A stretch of 19,073 bases of DNA from Actinomycetes bacterium. Lineage in GTDB: Bacteria; Actinomycetota; Actinomycetes; Actinomycetales; Microbacteriaceae. The position numbers and the translations under genes were made by a program. Positions 1 through 7,185 of this stretch are shown one piece after another. Numbering within the stretch: position 1 is the first letter of the stretch; each line of letters opens with the position of its first letter. The DNA lies in the NCBI GenBank assembly GCA_023431405.1, contig JAEYVZ010000044.1:1-19073 (forward strand), read 5' to 3'. The notes beneath the pieces were generated by a model that saw only the letters and a list, made by a program, of their open reading frames with translations, searched no databases and was not told where the DNA came from.

Positions 1-140
1 GCCCCGGGCGCCGTGGAAGCGCGGGCGATGTGCTGCCCGGGAAGCCGGCGCGGGCCGGCCGGCGCGGCGCCCGACGCGCGATCGTGCGTCGCGGGCGCAG
101 GCGGGTTCCCGGCGGGGCGGACGACGAACGGCTCAGGCAT
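1..140 (-). CDS. partial leaderless gene running off the left edge (possibly ssd-like)
   Basis: An open frame runs from ATG at 140 to the window edge, giving 46 residues that begin MPEPFVVRPAGNPP and are rich in Ala, Pro and Arg. Nearly every codon ends in G or C, as in the neighbouring genes. A TAGCGT box (minus strand, 152-147) ends 6 nt before the ATG, the leaderless arrangement also seen at three other genes here. No domain is recognisable in this fragment. Its position directly downstream of, and in the same orientation as, the 6C-type RNA matches M. tuberculosis ssd (Rv3660c, a CpaE/MinD-like septum-site protein heading a Tad cluster), which follows 6C/B11. That identity is inference from gene order alone. 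The frame could also be non-coding GC-rich sequence, since only the first 46 codons are visible. Confidence 0.45.
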   Translation of the reverse strand, partial: MPEPFVVRPAGNPPAPATHDRASGAAPAGPRRLPGQHIARASTAPG

Positions 141-152
141 CCCCCGACGCTA
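141..152 (-). promoter_or_regulatory. leaderless -10 box of the left-edge gene
   Basis: TAGCGT (TANNNT) at 152-147 lies 6 nt before ATG 140, so transcription would start at or next to the A of the start codon. There is no usable Shine-Dalgarno and no clear -35. The same hexamer is used by the gene at 16069. Confidence 0.45.
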
Positions 153-289
153 GGGCGCACCGCATCGGCGGAAGCGCCTGCGCGGTCGGCGGGTGCACAG
201 TGCGACGCGCGTGGGCCCTGGGGAGGAAGACCACGCGGGCGGACGCGTCGCCGCCGCGGAGGCGGCTGTCGGAGGCTCCCTCTATATAT

Positions 290-388
290 GAAGAGGGGCG
301 GCATCCTTGGGGGGAAGGATGCCGCCCGGAACAGCAGCCGCTACGGGGGATTGCGAACTGCTGCTGCGCCAGAATCTGAGTTCGGCCG
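290..388 (-). ncRNA. 6C-type small RNA (two C-loop hairpins)
   Basis: Read on the minus strand, the RNA holds two hairpins. The first pairs 366-360 with 338-332 (7 bp, CAGCAGC/GCTGCTG), with an inner CGC/GCG helix and a loop containing five C residues (349-345). The second is a perfect 13-bp stem (327-315 with 308-296) closing a loop of exactly six C residues (314-309), followed by a short CUCUUC tail that could end transcription. Two stem-loops with C-run loops define the 6C RNA family of Actinobacteria (Rfam 6C; B11 in M. tuberculosis, about 93 nt). The predicted start near 388 gives about 100 nt. The first loop has five rather than six C, so a covariance search should confirm the call. In mycobacteria overexpressed B11/6C affects growth and cell shape, probably by pairing its C-rich loops to G-rich mRNA leaders. 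Confidence 0.8.
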
Positions 389-394
389 GGACCG

Positions 395-423
395 AGCTTA
401 CGCAACCGCTCCCTGCACGCCAA
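395..423 (-). promoter_or_regulatory. predicted promoter of the 6C RNA
   Basis: On the minus strand TTGGCG (423-418) and TAAGCT (400-395) are separated by 17 nt, a good sigma-A-type pair for this phylum, and place the start near 388, about 20 nt before the first 6C hairpin. A second weaker box, TATGTT (428-423), lies just upstream. The -35 overlaps one arm of the dyad at 414-465. Confidence 0.5.
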
Positions 424-465
424 ACATAAGGAGCGCGTGGCGATGTGATATATCGCTGGCGTGCA
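414..465. repeat. 9-bp dyad between 6C RNA and acs
   Basis: TGCACGCCA (414-422) is repeated in perfect inverted form as TGGCGTGCA (457-465). A nested GCGAT (440-444)/ATCGC (452-456) dyad abuts the right arm. The left arm covers the -35 of the 6C RNA promoter and the whole element lies upstream of acs, so it could be a regulator site serving both, or an RNA fold in a long acs leader. No known operator consensus was recognised. Confidence 0.4.
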
Positions 466-574
466 ACCCCCTCTTTCGGAGGTAGTAGGGCACCTGCGGC
501 CCCGGCAAGATGATCCAGAGTCGTCGCGACACGCAGAGGTGTCGCCGCACGGAGTCCGCCGCAAAGGAGCGCGC

Positions 575-2539
575 ATGAGCAGCCAGATCGACCACCTCTT
601 CACGGAGACGCGCCGTTTCGCCCCCAGCGAGGAGTTCGCGAGCAACGCCGTGGCCACCGCAGACCTGTACGCGCAGGCGGATGCCGACCGCGAGCAGTTC
701 TGGGCCGAGCAGGCCCGTGCCCTCCACTGGCACACGCCGTTCACGCAGGTGCTCGACTGGTCGAACCCGCCTTTCGCGCAGTGGTTCGCCGACGGCGAGC
801 TGAACGTCGCCTACAACTGCCTCGACCGCCACGTCGAGGCGGGAAACGGCGAGCGCATCGCGCTGCTGTGGGAGGGCGAGCCGGGCGATGAGCGGCGCAT
901 CACCTACGCCGAGCTCACCGACGAGGTGAAGCGGGTCGCCAACGTGCTGACCGACCTCGGCGTCGCGCAGGGCGACCGGGTCGCGATCTACATGCCCATG
1001 ATCCCCGAGGCGATCGCCGCCATGCTCGCCGTCGCGCGGCTCGGCGCGATCCACTCGGTCATCTTCGGCGGCTTCTCCGCCGACAGCCTCCGCACCCGCA
1101 TCGACGACGCCGGCGCCAAAGTGGTCATCACGGCAGACGGCGGCTACCGCAAGGGGCGCGTCTCCCCGCTGAAGCCCGCGGTCGACCAGGCCCTCGCCGA
1201 CCGCGGCAACGGCCCGCAGGAGAGCGTCGAGCACGTGCTGGTCGTCAAGCGCACCGGCAACGAGGTGCCCTGGAACGACCAGCGCGACGTGTGGTGGCAC
1301 GACGCGGTGCCCGCGGCATCCGCCGACCACGAGGCGCAGGCGTTCCCCGCCGAGAATCCGCTGTTCATCCTCTACACCTCCGGCACCACGGGAAAGCCGA
1401 AGGGCATCCTCCACACCTCCGGCGGGTACCTCACGCAGGCCACCTTCACGAACAAGATCGTGCACGACATCCACCCCGAGACCGACGTGTTCTGGTGCAC
1501 CGCCGACATCGGCTGGATCACCGGCCACTCCTACGTCACCTACGGCCCGCTCGCCAACGGCGCCACCCAGGTGCTGTACGAAGGCACCCCTGACACGCCT
1601 CACCCCGGCCGCTGGTGGGAGATCGTGCAGAAGTACGGCGTGACGGTGCTCTACACGGCGCCGACCGCCATCCGGTCGTTCATGAAGATCGGGCGCGCGG
1701 TGCCGAAGAAGTTCGACCTGTCGTCGCTGCGACTGCTCGGGTCGGTGGGAGAGCCCATCAACCCGGAGGCGTGGATGTGGTACCGCAACGTGATCGGCGG
1801 CAAGACGACGCCGATCGTCGACACGTGGTGGCAGACCGAGACCGGCGCGATCATGGTCTCCGCCCTCCCCGGAGTCACCGAGACCAAGCCCGGCTCGGCG
1901 CAGGTGCCCCTCCCCGGGATCGGGATCGACGTGGTCGACGAAGACGGATCGCACGTCGGCAACGGCAACGGCGGGCTCCTGGTCATCACACGCCCGTGGC
2001 CGAGCATGCTCCGCGGCATCTGGGGCGACCCGGAGCGCTTCAAGGAGACCTACTGGGACAAGTTCGAGAAGCAGGGCTTCTATTTCGCAGGCGACGGTGC
2101 ACGCCTCGACGAGGACGGCGATGTGTGGTTCCTCGGGCGCGTCGACGACGTCATGAACGTGTCAGGCCATCGCCTGTCGACCACCGAGATCGAATCGGCC
2201 CTCGTCGGCAACGAGGCGGTGGCCGAAGCCGCCGTGGTCGGGGCCTCGGATGAGACGACGGGCCAGGCGGTCGTCGCCTTCGTCATCATCAAGCAGAGCT
2301 ACCTCGACGCCCACTCCCCCGAAGGCCTCGCCGGATCGCTGCGCACGTGGGTGGGCGAGCAGATCGGACCGATCGCACGGCCCCGCGACGTCTACATCGT
2401 GGGAGAGCTCCCGAAGACCCGCTCCGGCAAGATCATGCGACGGCTGCTGCGCGACGTCGCCGAAGGCCGCGAAGTGGGCGACACGACGACCCTCGCCGAC
2501 ACGGCCGTCATGAGCGTGATCTCCGCGCAGGTGAAATGA
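575..2539 (+). CDS. acs: acetyl-CoA synthetase (AMP-forming)
   Basis: Cytoplasmic enzyme converting acetate, ATP and CoA to acetyl-CoA, AMP and PPi through an acetyl-adenylate; it lets the cell scavenge acetate. At 654 residues it is close to E. coli Acs (652). The ANL-superfamily P-loop YTSGTTGKPKG lies at 267-277, the adenylate-binding WWQTETG at 418-424, and the hinge/A8 region (YFAGDGARLDEDGDVW to GRVDDVMNVSGHR) follows near 505-535. The catalytic Lys, the site silenced by acetylation in other bacteria, is K619 in SGKIMRR. ATG 575 was chosen because AAAGGAG (563-569) sits 5 nt upstream and the protein then begins like other Acs; the frame stays open to 461, but those 38 codons look like leader. 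It is monocistronic, ending at a shared terminator facing the RidA gene. No -10/-35 pair for acs could be assigned with confidence. Confidence 0.96.
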   Translation: MSSQIDHLFTETRRFAPSEEFASNAVATADLYAQADADREQFWAEQARALHWHTPFTQVLDWSNPPFAQWFADGELNVAYNCLDRHVEAGNGERIALLWEGEPGDERRITYAELTDEVKRVANVLTDLGVAQGDRVAIYMPMIPEAIAAMLAVARLGAIHSVIFGGFSADSLRTRIDDAGAKVVITADGGYRKGRVSPLKPAVDQALADRGNGPQESVEHVLVVKRTGNEVPWNDQRDVWWHDAVPAASADHEAQAFPAENPLFILYTSGTTGKPKGILHTSGGYLTQATFTNKIVHDIHPETDVFWCTADIGWITGHSYVTYGPLANGATQVLYEGTPDTPHPGRWWEIVQKYGVTVLYTAPTAIRSFMKIGRAVPKKFDLSSLRLLGSVGEPINPEAWMWYRNVIGGKTTPIVDTWWQTETGAIMVSALPGVTETKPGSAQVPLPGIGIDVVDEDGSHVGNGNGGLLVITRPWPSMLRGIWGDPERFKETYWDKFEKQGFYFAGDGARLDEDGDVWFLGRVDDVMNVSGHRLSTTEIESALVGNEAVAEAAVVGASDETTGQAVVAFVIIKQSYLDAHSPEGLAGSLRTWVGEQIGPIARPRDVYIVGELPKTRSGKIMRRLLRDVAEGREVGDTTTLADTAVMSVISAQVK

Positions 2540-2549
2540 CGTGACGGCT

Positions 2550-2578
2550 GGTCGGCCCTGATCCCTCGAGGGCCGATC
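2550..2578. terminator. bidirectional terminator between acs and the RidA gene
   Basis: The arms 2550-2559 and 2569-2578 pair over 10 bp (one G-T), with a 9-nt loop. The hairpin lies 10 nt after the acs stop and overlaps the stop codon of the convergent RidA-family gene. It has no T tract, as is common in Actinobacteria. Confidence 0.65.
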
Positions 2579-3044
2579 AGCCGATCGCGAAGACGACCTC
2601 GACCTCGACGGGGCTGTCGAGCGGAAGCACCGGCACACCCACCGCCGAGCGGGCGTGGCGTCCCGCCTCGCCGAACACCTCTCCCAGCAGCTCGCTGGCG
2701 CCGTTGATGACGCCGGGCTGCCCGGTGAACTCGGGGACGGATGCCACGAAGCCCGTGACCTTGACCACGCGCAGCAGTCGGTCGACGCCGCCCGCGGCCG
2801 CCGCAGCGGCGGCGATGGCGTTGAGCGCGCACCGGCGCGCGTAGTCCTTCGCGTCGGCGGGCGGAACGAGGCCGTGGCCCTCACCGACCTTGCCGGTGGC
2901 AGGAAGCGCGCCCGAGACCATCGGAAGCTGACCCGACGTGTAGACGAGGTCGCCGTGGACGACGGCCGGCACGTAGGCGGCGACCGGCGGGACCACCGGC
3001 GGCAGCTCGATGCCGAGCTCGGAAAGACGCTGCGTGACGGACAT
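2577..3044 (-). CDS. RidA family protein (YjgF/YER057c/UK114-like)
   Basis: Small cytoplasmic protein of 155 residues. The best-studied RidA members hydrolyse reactive enamine/imine intermediates made by PLP enzymes to ketoacids and ammonia. This one resembles the longer subgroup (about 150 residues, YjgF/chorismate-mutase-like), whose substrate is often unknown. Family marks are GDLVYTSGQLP near 31-41, the central Ala-rich helix, and R132 in HARSAVGVPVLP, matching the conserved Arg that binds the substrate carboxylate. ATG 3044 is preferred over the adjacent ATG 3047 because AAGGAG (3054-3049) then has a 4-nt spacer. Either start overlaps the stop of the upstream DUF4177 gene, so the two are translationally coupled. 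From memory the M. tuberculosis counterpart is Rv3678c, next to Rv3678A. Confidence 0.88.
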   Translation of the reverse strand: MSVTQRLSELGIELPPVVPPVAAYVPAVVHGDLVYTSGQLPMVSGALPATGKVGEGHGLVPPADAKDYARRCALNAIAAAAAAAGGVDRLLRVVKVTGFVASVPEFTGQPGVINGASELLGEVFGEAGRHARSAVGVPVLPLDSPVEVEVVFAIG

Positions 3045-3259
3045 CATGCTCCTTCGAACTGCTGCGCCGCCTGCGCGGCGGCTCCGAGGCCGGCATTGGC
3101 GGCACCGCCGCCGGTGGGGCGCTTGAAGTAGGCCACGAGGCCGCCTTCGGGGCCGGGCACCACCTGCACGAGCTCCCAGCCCTGCTTGCCCCAGTTGTTG
3201 AGGATGGCGGCGGTGTTGTGGATCAGAAGAGGCGTGGTGAGGTACTCCCACGTGGTCAT
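3044..3259 (-). CDS. DUF4177 small protein
   Basis: A 71-residue protein beginning MTTWEYLTTPLL. It carries the DUF4177-type core WEYLTTPLL...LNNWGKQGWELVQVV, then a short Gly/Ala-rich tail. The family is widespread in Actinobacteria and has no assigned biochemical function; there is no signal peptide or membrane segment. ATG 3259 was chosen because GGGAG lies 5 nt upstream and the protein then starts at the conserved domain; the frame remains open upstream to 3307. It overlaps the RidA gene and is transcribed divergently from the ponA2-like gene. The same DUF4177-RidA pairing occurs in mycobacteria (Rv3678A-Rv3678c, from memory), which suggests a joint role, but nothing in the sequence says which. 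Confidence 0.85.
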   Translation of the reverse strand: MTTWEYLTTPLLIHNTAAILNNWGKQGWELVQVVPGPEGGLVAYFKRPTGGGAANAGLGAAAQAAQQFEGA

Positions 3260-3332
3260 CGTTGCTCCCGTTCGACGTCGCGGATCATCGCGGCATGCGG
3301 GACGCACCGGGTGTTCCCCCAGGTATTTCCCT

Positions 3333-3345
3333 TACCATCAACCCT
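3333..3345 (+). promoter_or_regulatory. leaderless -10 box of the ponA2-like gene
   Basis: TACCAT at 3333-3338 is followed by 7 nt and then ATG 3346, with no Shine-Dalgarno before the start. This points to a leaderless mRNA. The -35 region (about 3310-3316, GGTGTTC) is poor. Confidence 0.5.
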
Positions 3346-5979
3346 ATGCCCCAATCGAAACGGACAGCCACTGGCGTGCTCGGAGGCCTGCTGGGTCTCA
3401 TCGGATTGAGCACCGTGGCCGGTGTTCTGATCACCGCTACGGTGACGCCGGCCATCGCCGTGTCGGGTTACGCGGCATCCAGCGCGATCACGATGTTCGA
3501 CAACATGCCGAACTACCTGAAGATCGAGAAGCTGATGCTCCCGACCTCGATCTACAAGAAGAACGAAAAGGGCAGGAACGTGCGCATGGCGCAGTTCTAT
3601 GACCAGAACCGCATCCCGGTCGAATACGACGACGTCGCACCGGTGATGTACGACGCGATCCTCTCCAGTGAGGACAAGAACTTCTTCTCGCACGGCGGGG
3701 TCGACCTCGTCGGAACGGTGAAGGCGCTGGCGGGCAACGCGTCGGGCAGCAACACCCGCGGCGGCTCCACGATCACGCAGCAGTATGTGAAGAACGTCCT
3801 GCAGCAGAACTGCGAGCTGAAGGCGAAGAACCAGGACGAAGTCGATCAGTGCTTCCTCCAGACGACCGTCAACCAGGGCCCTGAGGGGTACCAGCGCAAG
3901 CTGCAGGAGATGCGCTACGCGATCCAGCTGGAGCAGGAGTACCAGAAGGAGGACATCCTCGTCGGGTACCTGAACATCGCCTCGTTCGGCGGCACGGTCT
4001 ACGGCATCGGCGCCGCGGCCCAGTACTACTTCGACACGAGCGCGAAGGATCTCACCATCGCCCAGGCGGCGACCATCGCCGGCATGGTGCAGGAGCCGAA
4101 CAAGTTCCGCATCGACCGCCCCAAGGGCACGTGGACCGACAAAGACGGCAACGCCCGCAACAGCAAGGCCGACGGGTACGCCGACACGCTCGACCGTCGT
4201 GACTACGTGCTGGGCCGCATGTTCAAAGACGGCAAGATCACCCGGGAAGAGTACGACGAGGCGAAGGCCAGCCCCATCGAGCCGAAGATCACGCCGCGCA
4301 AGCAGGGCTGCGTCCAGGCGAGGGGTGCCGAGTTCTTCTGCGAGTACGTCGTGTCGATCATCAAGAGCGACCCCGCGTTCGGCGAGACACCCGAAGACCG
4401 CGCCGCCGCCCTGCGCCGTGGCGGCCTGAAGGTCTACACGACGCTCGACCCCGACCTGCAGAAGGCCGCCAACAGCGCCATCAAGGTCGTTCCCGCCGAT
4501 GTGTCGTACATGAACCTCGGCGCCTCGGGCGTGCAGGTCGAGGTCGGCACCGGCCGCATCCTCTCCATGGTCCAGAACCGCCCGTACGACCCCAAGGGCA
4601 GCGACGACAGCCGCGAGAAGACGCCCATCAACTACAACGTGCGCGCCGCCAACGGCGGGGCCATCGGCTTCCCGGCCGGTTCGACCTACAAGGTGTTCAG
4701 CGTCATCAACTGGCTCGAACAGGGCCACTCGATCAACGAGTACCTCAACGGCCGCGTCGGCATGAAGCGGGTCGACCGCTGCGACGGCGCGTTCCAGGAG
4801 GTCAAGACCGGCTCGGGCGCGGATGCCATCGGCAACTTCGAGGGCAACCAGGGCTACAACGGCTCGGTCTACCGATTCACGAAGGACTCGCTGAACTCGG
4901 GCTTCCTCACGATGGCCGAGCGCATCTCGGTGTGCAGCACCAACAAGGTGGCCGAGAAGCTCGGCGTGACCTTCGGCAACGGCAAGTCCATCGCCGACGG
5001 CGACAACGCCCCCTACGACGTGCTCGGCTCCGCCAACGTCGCCCCGCTCGACATGGCGCAGGCCTACGCGGCGATCGCGTCGAACGGCATCCTGTGCGAG
5101 CCGCGCTCGATCGACAAGGTGAAGAACGCCGACGGCACCGACCACCCGATCCCCGAGACGAAGTGCGAGCGCGTCATGAGCAAGGCCGTCGCCTCGACGA
5201 CCGCGTTCGCGCTCCAAGGAGTCATGCAGGGCGACGGCACCGGCTCGGGCGCTCGCACGTTCGACGGCGTCCCGATCTTCGGCAAGACCGGTATCCACCA
5301 GTTCGAGCACACCTGGATGGACGGTTCTAGCACCGAGGTCACCACCGTGGTCTGGGTCGGCAACGTCAAGGGCTTCAAGAAGCTCGACCAGTACTACGAG
5401 TCGGGCTATCGCCTCTCGCGCATCCGTAACAGCGTCTGGCCGAACATGCAGCGCGCCGCGAACGCCAAGTACGGCGGCGACCGCTTCCCGCAGCCCGACA
5501 AGGACCTCACCAAGCAGGTCTACGTCGACCTGCCGAGCGTCATCGGGATGACCGTCGACGAAGCGACCCGCACGCTGCGCGCCGAAGGCTTCAGCGTGAC
5601 CGTCGGCGACCCGGTCGACTCGGCTGAGGCCGCAGGCACGATCGTCGAGCAGTCGCCCGGCGCAGGCCGTGTCGTCGGCGGCACGAGCGTGACCATCTAC
5701 CCGAGCAACGGCGAGGGCATCACGGTGCCGTCGGTCGGCGGCACGCCGCAGGATGCCGAGAACCAGCTCAGGGCAGCCGGATTCGGCCGCATCCAGATGC
5801 AGTGCTCCGAAGCGGAGGGCGCGCCCAAGCAGGGTGTCGTCACCGGAACGGATCCGTCTGCCGGGACGGTCGTCAGCCGCAACACCCAGATCACGATCCA
5901 GTACCAGGCTGAGTCGTGCGGCGGTGGGAACGGCGGCGGAAACGGTCGAGGCCCCGGTAACCCCGGGGGCGACAACTGA
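3346..5979 (+). CDS. ponA2: class A penicillin-binding protein with two PASTA domains (PonA2-like)
   Basis: Bifunctional cell-wall synthase of 877 residues that polymerises lipid II (transglycosylase) and cross-links stem peptides (transpeptidase) outside the membrane. One N-terminal membrane segment spans about 10-39. The GT51 domain has E109 in EDKNFFSHGG (catalytic), GGSTITQQ (139-146), the RKLQEMRYAIQLE helix and YLNIASFGGTVYGIGAAAQYYF-type motif IV. The transpeptidase has S446-T-Y-K449, S531-T-N533 and K647-T-G649. Two PASTA domains follow (about 727-787 and 792-857), then a Gly/Asn-rich tail. Paired cysteines in the outer part (for example NCELK...DQCF, QGCVQ...FFCEY) could form disulfides. 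The start is fixed by the leaderless -10 box; the frame is open 28 codons further upstream without a ribosome site. The downstream metallophosphoesterase and nearby RidA/DUF4177 genes match the mycobacterial ponA2 neighbourhood. Confidence 0.93.
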   Translation: MPQSKRTATGVLGGLLGLIGLSTVAGVLITATVTPAIAVSGYAASSAITMFDNMPNYLKIEKLMLPTSIYKKNEKGRNVRMAQFYDQNRIPVEYDDVAPVMYDAILSSEDKNFFSHGGVDLVGTVKALAGNASGSNTRGGSTITQQYVKNVLQQNCELKAKNQDEVDQCFLQTTVNQGPEGYQRKLQEMRYAIQLEQEYQKEDILVGYLNIASFGGTVYGIGAAAQYYFDTSAKDLTIAQAATIAGMVQEPNKFRIDRPKGTWTDKDGNARNSKADGYADTLDRRDYVLGRMFKDGKITREEYDEAKASPIEPKITPRKQGCVQARGAEFFCEYVVSIIKSDPAFGETPEDRAAALRRGGLKVYTTLDPDLQKAANSAIKVVPADVSYMNLGASGVQVEVGTGRILSMVQNRPYDPKGSDDSREKTPINYNVRAANGGAIGFPAGSTYKVFSVINWLEQGHSINEYLNGRVGMKRVDRCDGAFQEVKTGSGADAIGNFEGNQGYNGSVYRFTKDSLNSGFLTMAERISVCSTNKVAEKLGVTFGNGKSIADGDNAPYDVLGSANVAPLDMAQAYAAIASNGILCEPRSIDKVKNADGTDHPIPETKCERVMSKAVASTTAFALQGVMQGDGTGSGARTFDGVPIFGKTGIHQFEHTWMDGSSTEVTTVVWVGNVKGFKKLDQYYESGYRLSRIRNSVWPNMQRAANAKYGGDRFPQPDKDLTKQVYVDLPSVIGMTVDEATRTLRAEGFSVTVGDPVDSAEAAGTIVEQSPGAGRVVGGTSVTIYPSNGEGITVPSVGGTPQDAENQLRAAGFGRIQMQCSEAEGAPKQGVVTGTDPSAGTVVSRNTQITIQYQAESCGGGNGGGNGRGPGNPGGDN

Positions 5980-6023
5980 GCGCGCATAACGCTCCCCGCA
6001 CCGCCCTCACGGCTCTCGGAGCC

Positions 6024-6935
6024 GTGGGGGCGGTCGGCGTCGGCTGCGTCGTCTGGGGAGTCGGGATCGAGCGCTACCTGTTCACCGTGCGCGAGCACCG
6101 GGTCGCCGTGCTGCCGCCCGGGTCGGCGCCGCTGACGATGCTGCACCTGTCGGACGCGCACATGGCTCCGTGGCAGCACCGCAAGCAGCGGTGGATCGCA
6201 GAGCTCGCCGATCGCGTGCAGCCCGACTTCGTGGTCAACACCGGCGACAACCTCGGTCATGTCGACGGGCTCCGCGGCATCCGTGCCGCCTTCGCTCCCC
6301 TCCGCGGCGTTCCGGGGGTGTTCGTGCACGGGTCGAACGATGTCGTCGGACCCGCGGCCCGCAACCCCTTCGCATACTTCACCGCCCCCTCGGGGAGCTC
6401 TCCGAAGAGCGGGCGCCTCGACACCCCGGCCATGGACGCGTTCTTCACCGACGAGCTGGGATGGACCGGCCTCAACAACACCGCCGCGCGGCTGGAGGTC
6501 GGCGGTCTCACGATCGACGCGTTCGGAGTCGATGACGCGCACCGCGAGTGGGACGAGCTCGAAGTGCTGCCCGACGAGATCCGCCGCGCGCAGGGCGGGT
6601 CGCTCTGGCGCGGACCGCGCGCGGCCGACCTCACCCTCGGGGTGACGCACGCCCCCTATCGGCGCGTGCTCGACCGCTTCAGCGAGCTGGGGGCCGACAT
6701 GCTCATCGCCGGGCACACCCACGGAGGTCAGGTGCGCGTGCCGTTCTCGCGCAGCGCGCTCGTCGCGAACTGCGACATCCCCCTCGACCAGGCCCGCGGG
6801 CTCAGCACCTGGCGCCACCTGGGCCGCCGCGTGCCGCTCAATGTGAGCGCAGGGCTCGGGCACTCGATCTACGCACCGGTGCGATTCGGATGCCGGCCGG
6901 AGGCATCCGTCATCCATCTGCTCCCCCGCCGGTGA
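6024..6935 (+). CDS. calcineurin-like metallophosphoesterase (Rv3683/YkuE type)
   Basis: Dinuclear-metal phosphoesterase of 303 residues from GTG 6024. Metal ligands are seen in order: LSDAH (D44, H46), NTGDN (D75), GSND (N105-D106, replacing the usual GNHD, as I recall for this actinobacterial subgroup), HAPYR, and GHTHGGQ (230-236). The substrate is unknown; relatives act at the membrane, possibly on phospholipid or cell-wall intermediates. The N-terminus is hydrophobic (GAVGVGCVVWGVGIERYLF), so it may be membrane-anchored. The start is uncertain: the frame is open and coding-like back to CTG 5976, which overlaps the ponA2 stop as CTGA and would give MSAHNAPRTALTALGAVG-, a complete membrane anchor. 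It is almost certainly co-transcribed with ponA2. Confidence 0.87.
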   Translation: MGAVGVGCVVWGVGIERYLFTVREHRVAVLPPGSAPLTMLHLSDAHMAPWQHRKQRWIAELADRVQPDFVVNTGDNLGHVDGLRGIRAAFAPLRGVPGVFVHGSNDVVGPAARNPFAYFTAPSGSSPKSGRLDTPAMDAFFTDELGWTGLNNTAARLEVGGLTIDAFGVDDAHREWDELEVLPDEIRRAQGGSLWRGPRAADLTLGVTHAPYRRVLDRFSELGADMLIAGHTHGGQVRVPFSRSALVANCDIPLDQARGLSTWRHLGRRVPLNVSAGLGHSIYAPVRFGCRPEASVIHLLPRR

Positions 6936-6949
6936 CCGCCACCGTCACC
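6931..6949 (+). terminator. candidate terminator after ponA2-metallophosphoesterase
   Basis: GGTGAC (6931-6936) and GTCACC (6944-6949) form a perfect 6-bp stem with a 7-nt loop, overlapping the stop codon of the metallophosphoesterase. There is no T tract and the stem is short. Confidence 0.35.
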
Positions 6950-6965
6950 ACAGCCGCGCCTCGAT

Positions 6966-6994
6966 TCGGTGTGAGCGCCGAGACGGGGTAGACT
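6966..6994 (+). promoter_or_regulatory. predicted tRNA-Pro promoter
   Basis: TAGACT at 6989-6994 is a good -10 box 13 nt before the mature tRNA 5' end. The -35 region (about 6966-6971, TCGGTG) is weak. Confidence 0.5.
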
Positions 6995-7007
6995 CGGAGG
7001 GTTGCCA

Positions 7008-7081
7008 CGGGGTGTGGCGCAGCTTGGTAGCGCGCGTCGTTCGGGACGACGAGGCCGCAGGTTCAAATCCTGTCACCCCGA
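7008..7081 (+). tRNA. tRNA-Pro (anticodon CGG)
   Basis: A 74-nt cloverleaf. The acceptor stem CGGGGTG (7008-7014) pairs with CACCCCG (7074-7080), with discriminator A at 7081. The D arm carries AGCTTGGTAGCGC, the anticodon stem is CGTCG/CGACG with loop TTCGGGA (anticodon CGG, reading CCG), and the T arm carries GGTTCAAATCC. No CCA is encoded. It stands alone between a promoter and a strong hairpin terminator. Confidence 0.97.
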
Positions 7082-7086
7082 CAACG

Positions 7087-7116
7087 GAGAGGCTCCACCA
7101 GACGGTGGGGCCTCTC
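7087..7116 (+). terminator. terminator after tRNA-Pro
   Basis: GAGAGGCTCCACC (7087-7099) and GGTGGGGCCTCTC (7104-7116) form a 13-bp stem with one G-T pair and a 4-nt loop, starting 6 nt after the tRNA. The frame open through the tRNA from 7012 is not coding; the real downstream gene starts at 7186. Confidence 0.75.
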
Positions 7117-7185
7117 GTGCAATATCCGCACGAACCCCGATCCGTCACGAAACCCGACAGCCGCACCGAAAAGGGAGCCGACGCC

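Noticed and set aside
296..327. Plus-strand terminator or riboswitch in the acs leader
   Set aside because: The six-base loop is a C run only on the minus strand, which also has the promoter; the 6C RNA reading explains both hairpins.
414..465. CRP/GlxR-type site at acs (TGTGA near 444)
   Set aside because: Only one half-site is present; the expected TCACA six bases later is absent.
30..485. 151-codon plus-strand frame at the left end
   Set aside because: Its codon pattern is not that of a gene, it crosses both 6C hairpins and ends near the acs leader. The minus-strand reading of 1-140 fits coding better.
398..1954. 518-codon open frame antisense to acs
   Set aside because: It lies opposite a clear acs, is rich in Arg/Gly/Val/Asp with no recognisable domain, and is the usual shadow of GC-rich codon third positions.
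3256..5310. 684-codon open frame antisense to the ponA2-like gene
   Set aside because: The opposite strand carries all GT51 and transpeptidase motifs; this frame has only Val/Leu/Arg/Asp-rich low-complexity sequence.
7012..7185. Upstream extension of the HAD gene through the tRNA
   Set aside because: The extension is the tRNA-Pro and its terminator; a good Shine-Dalgarno selects ATG 7186.
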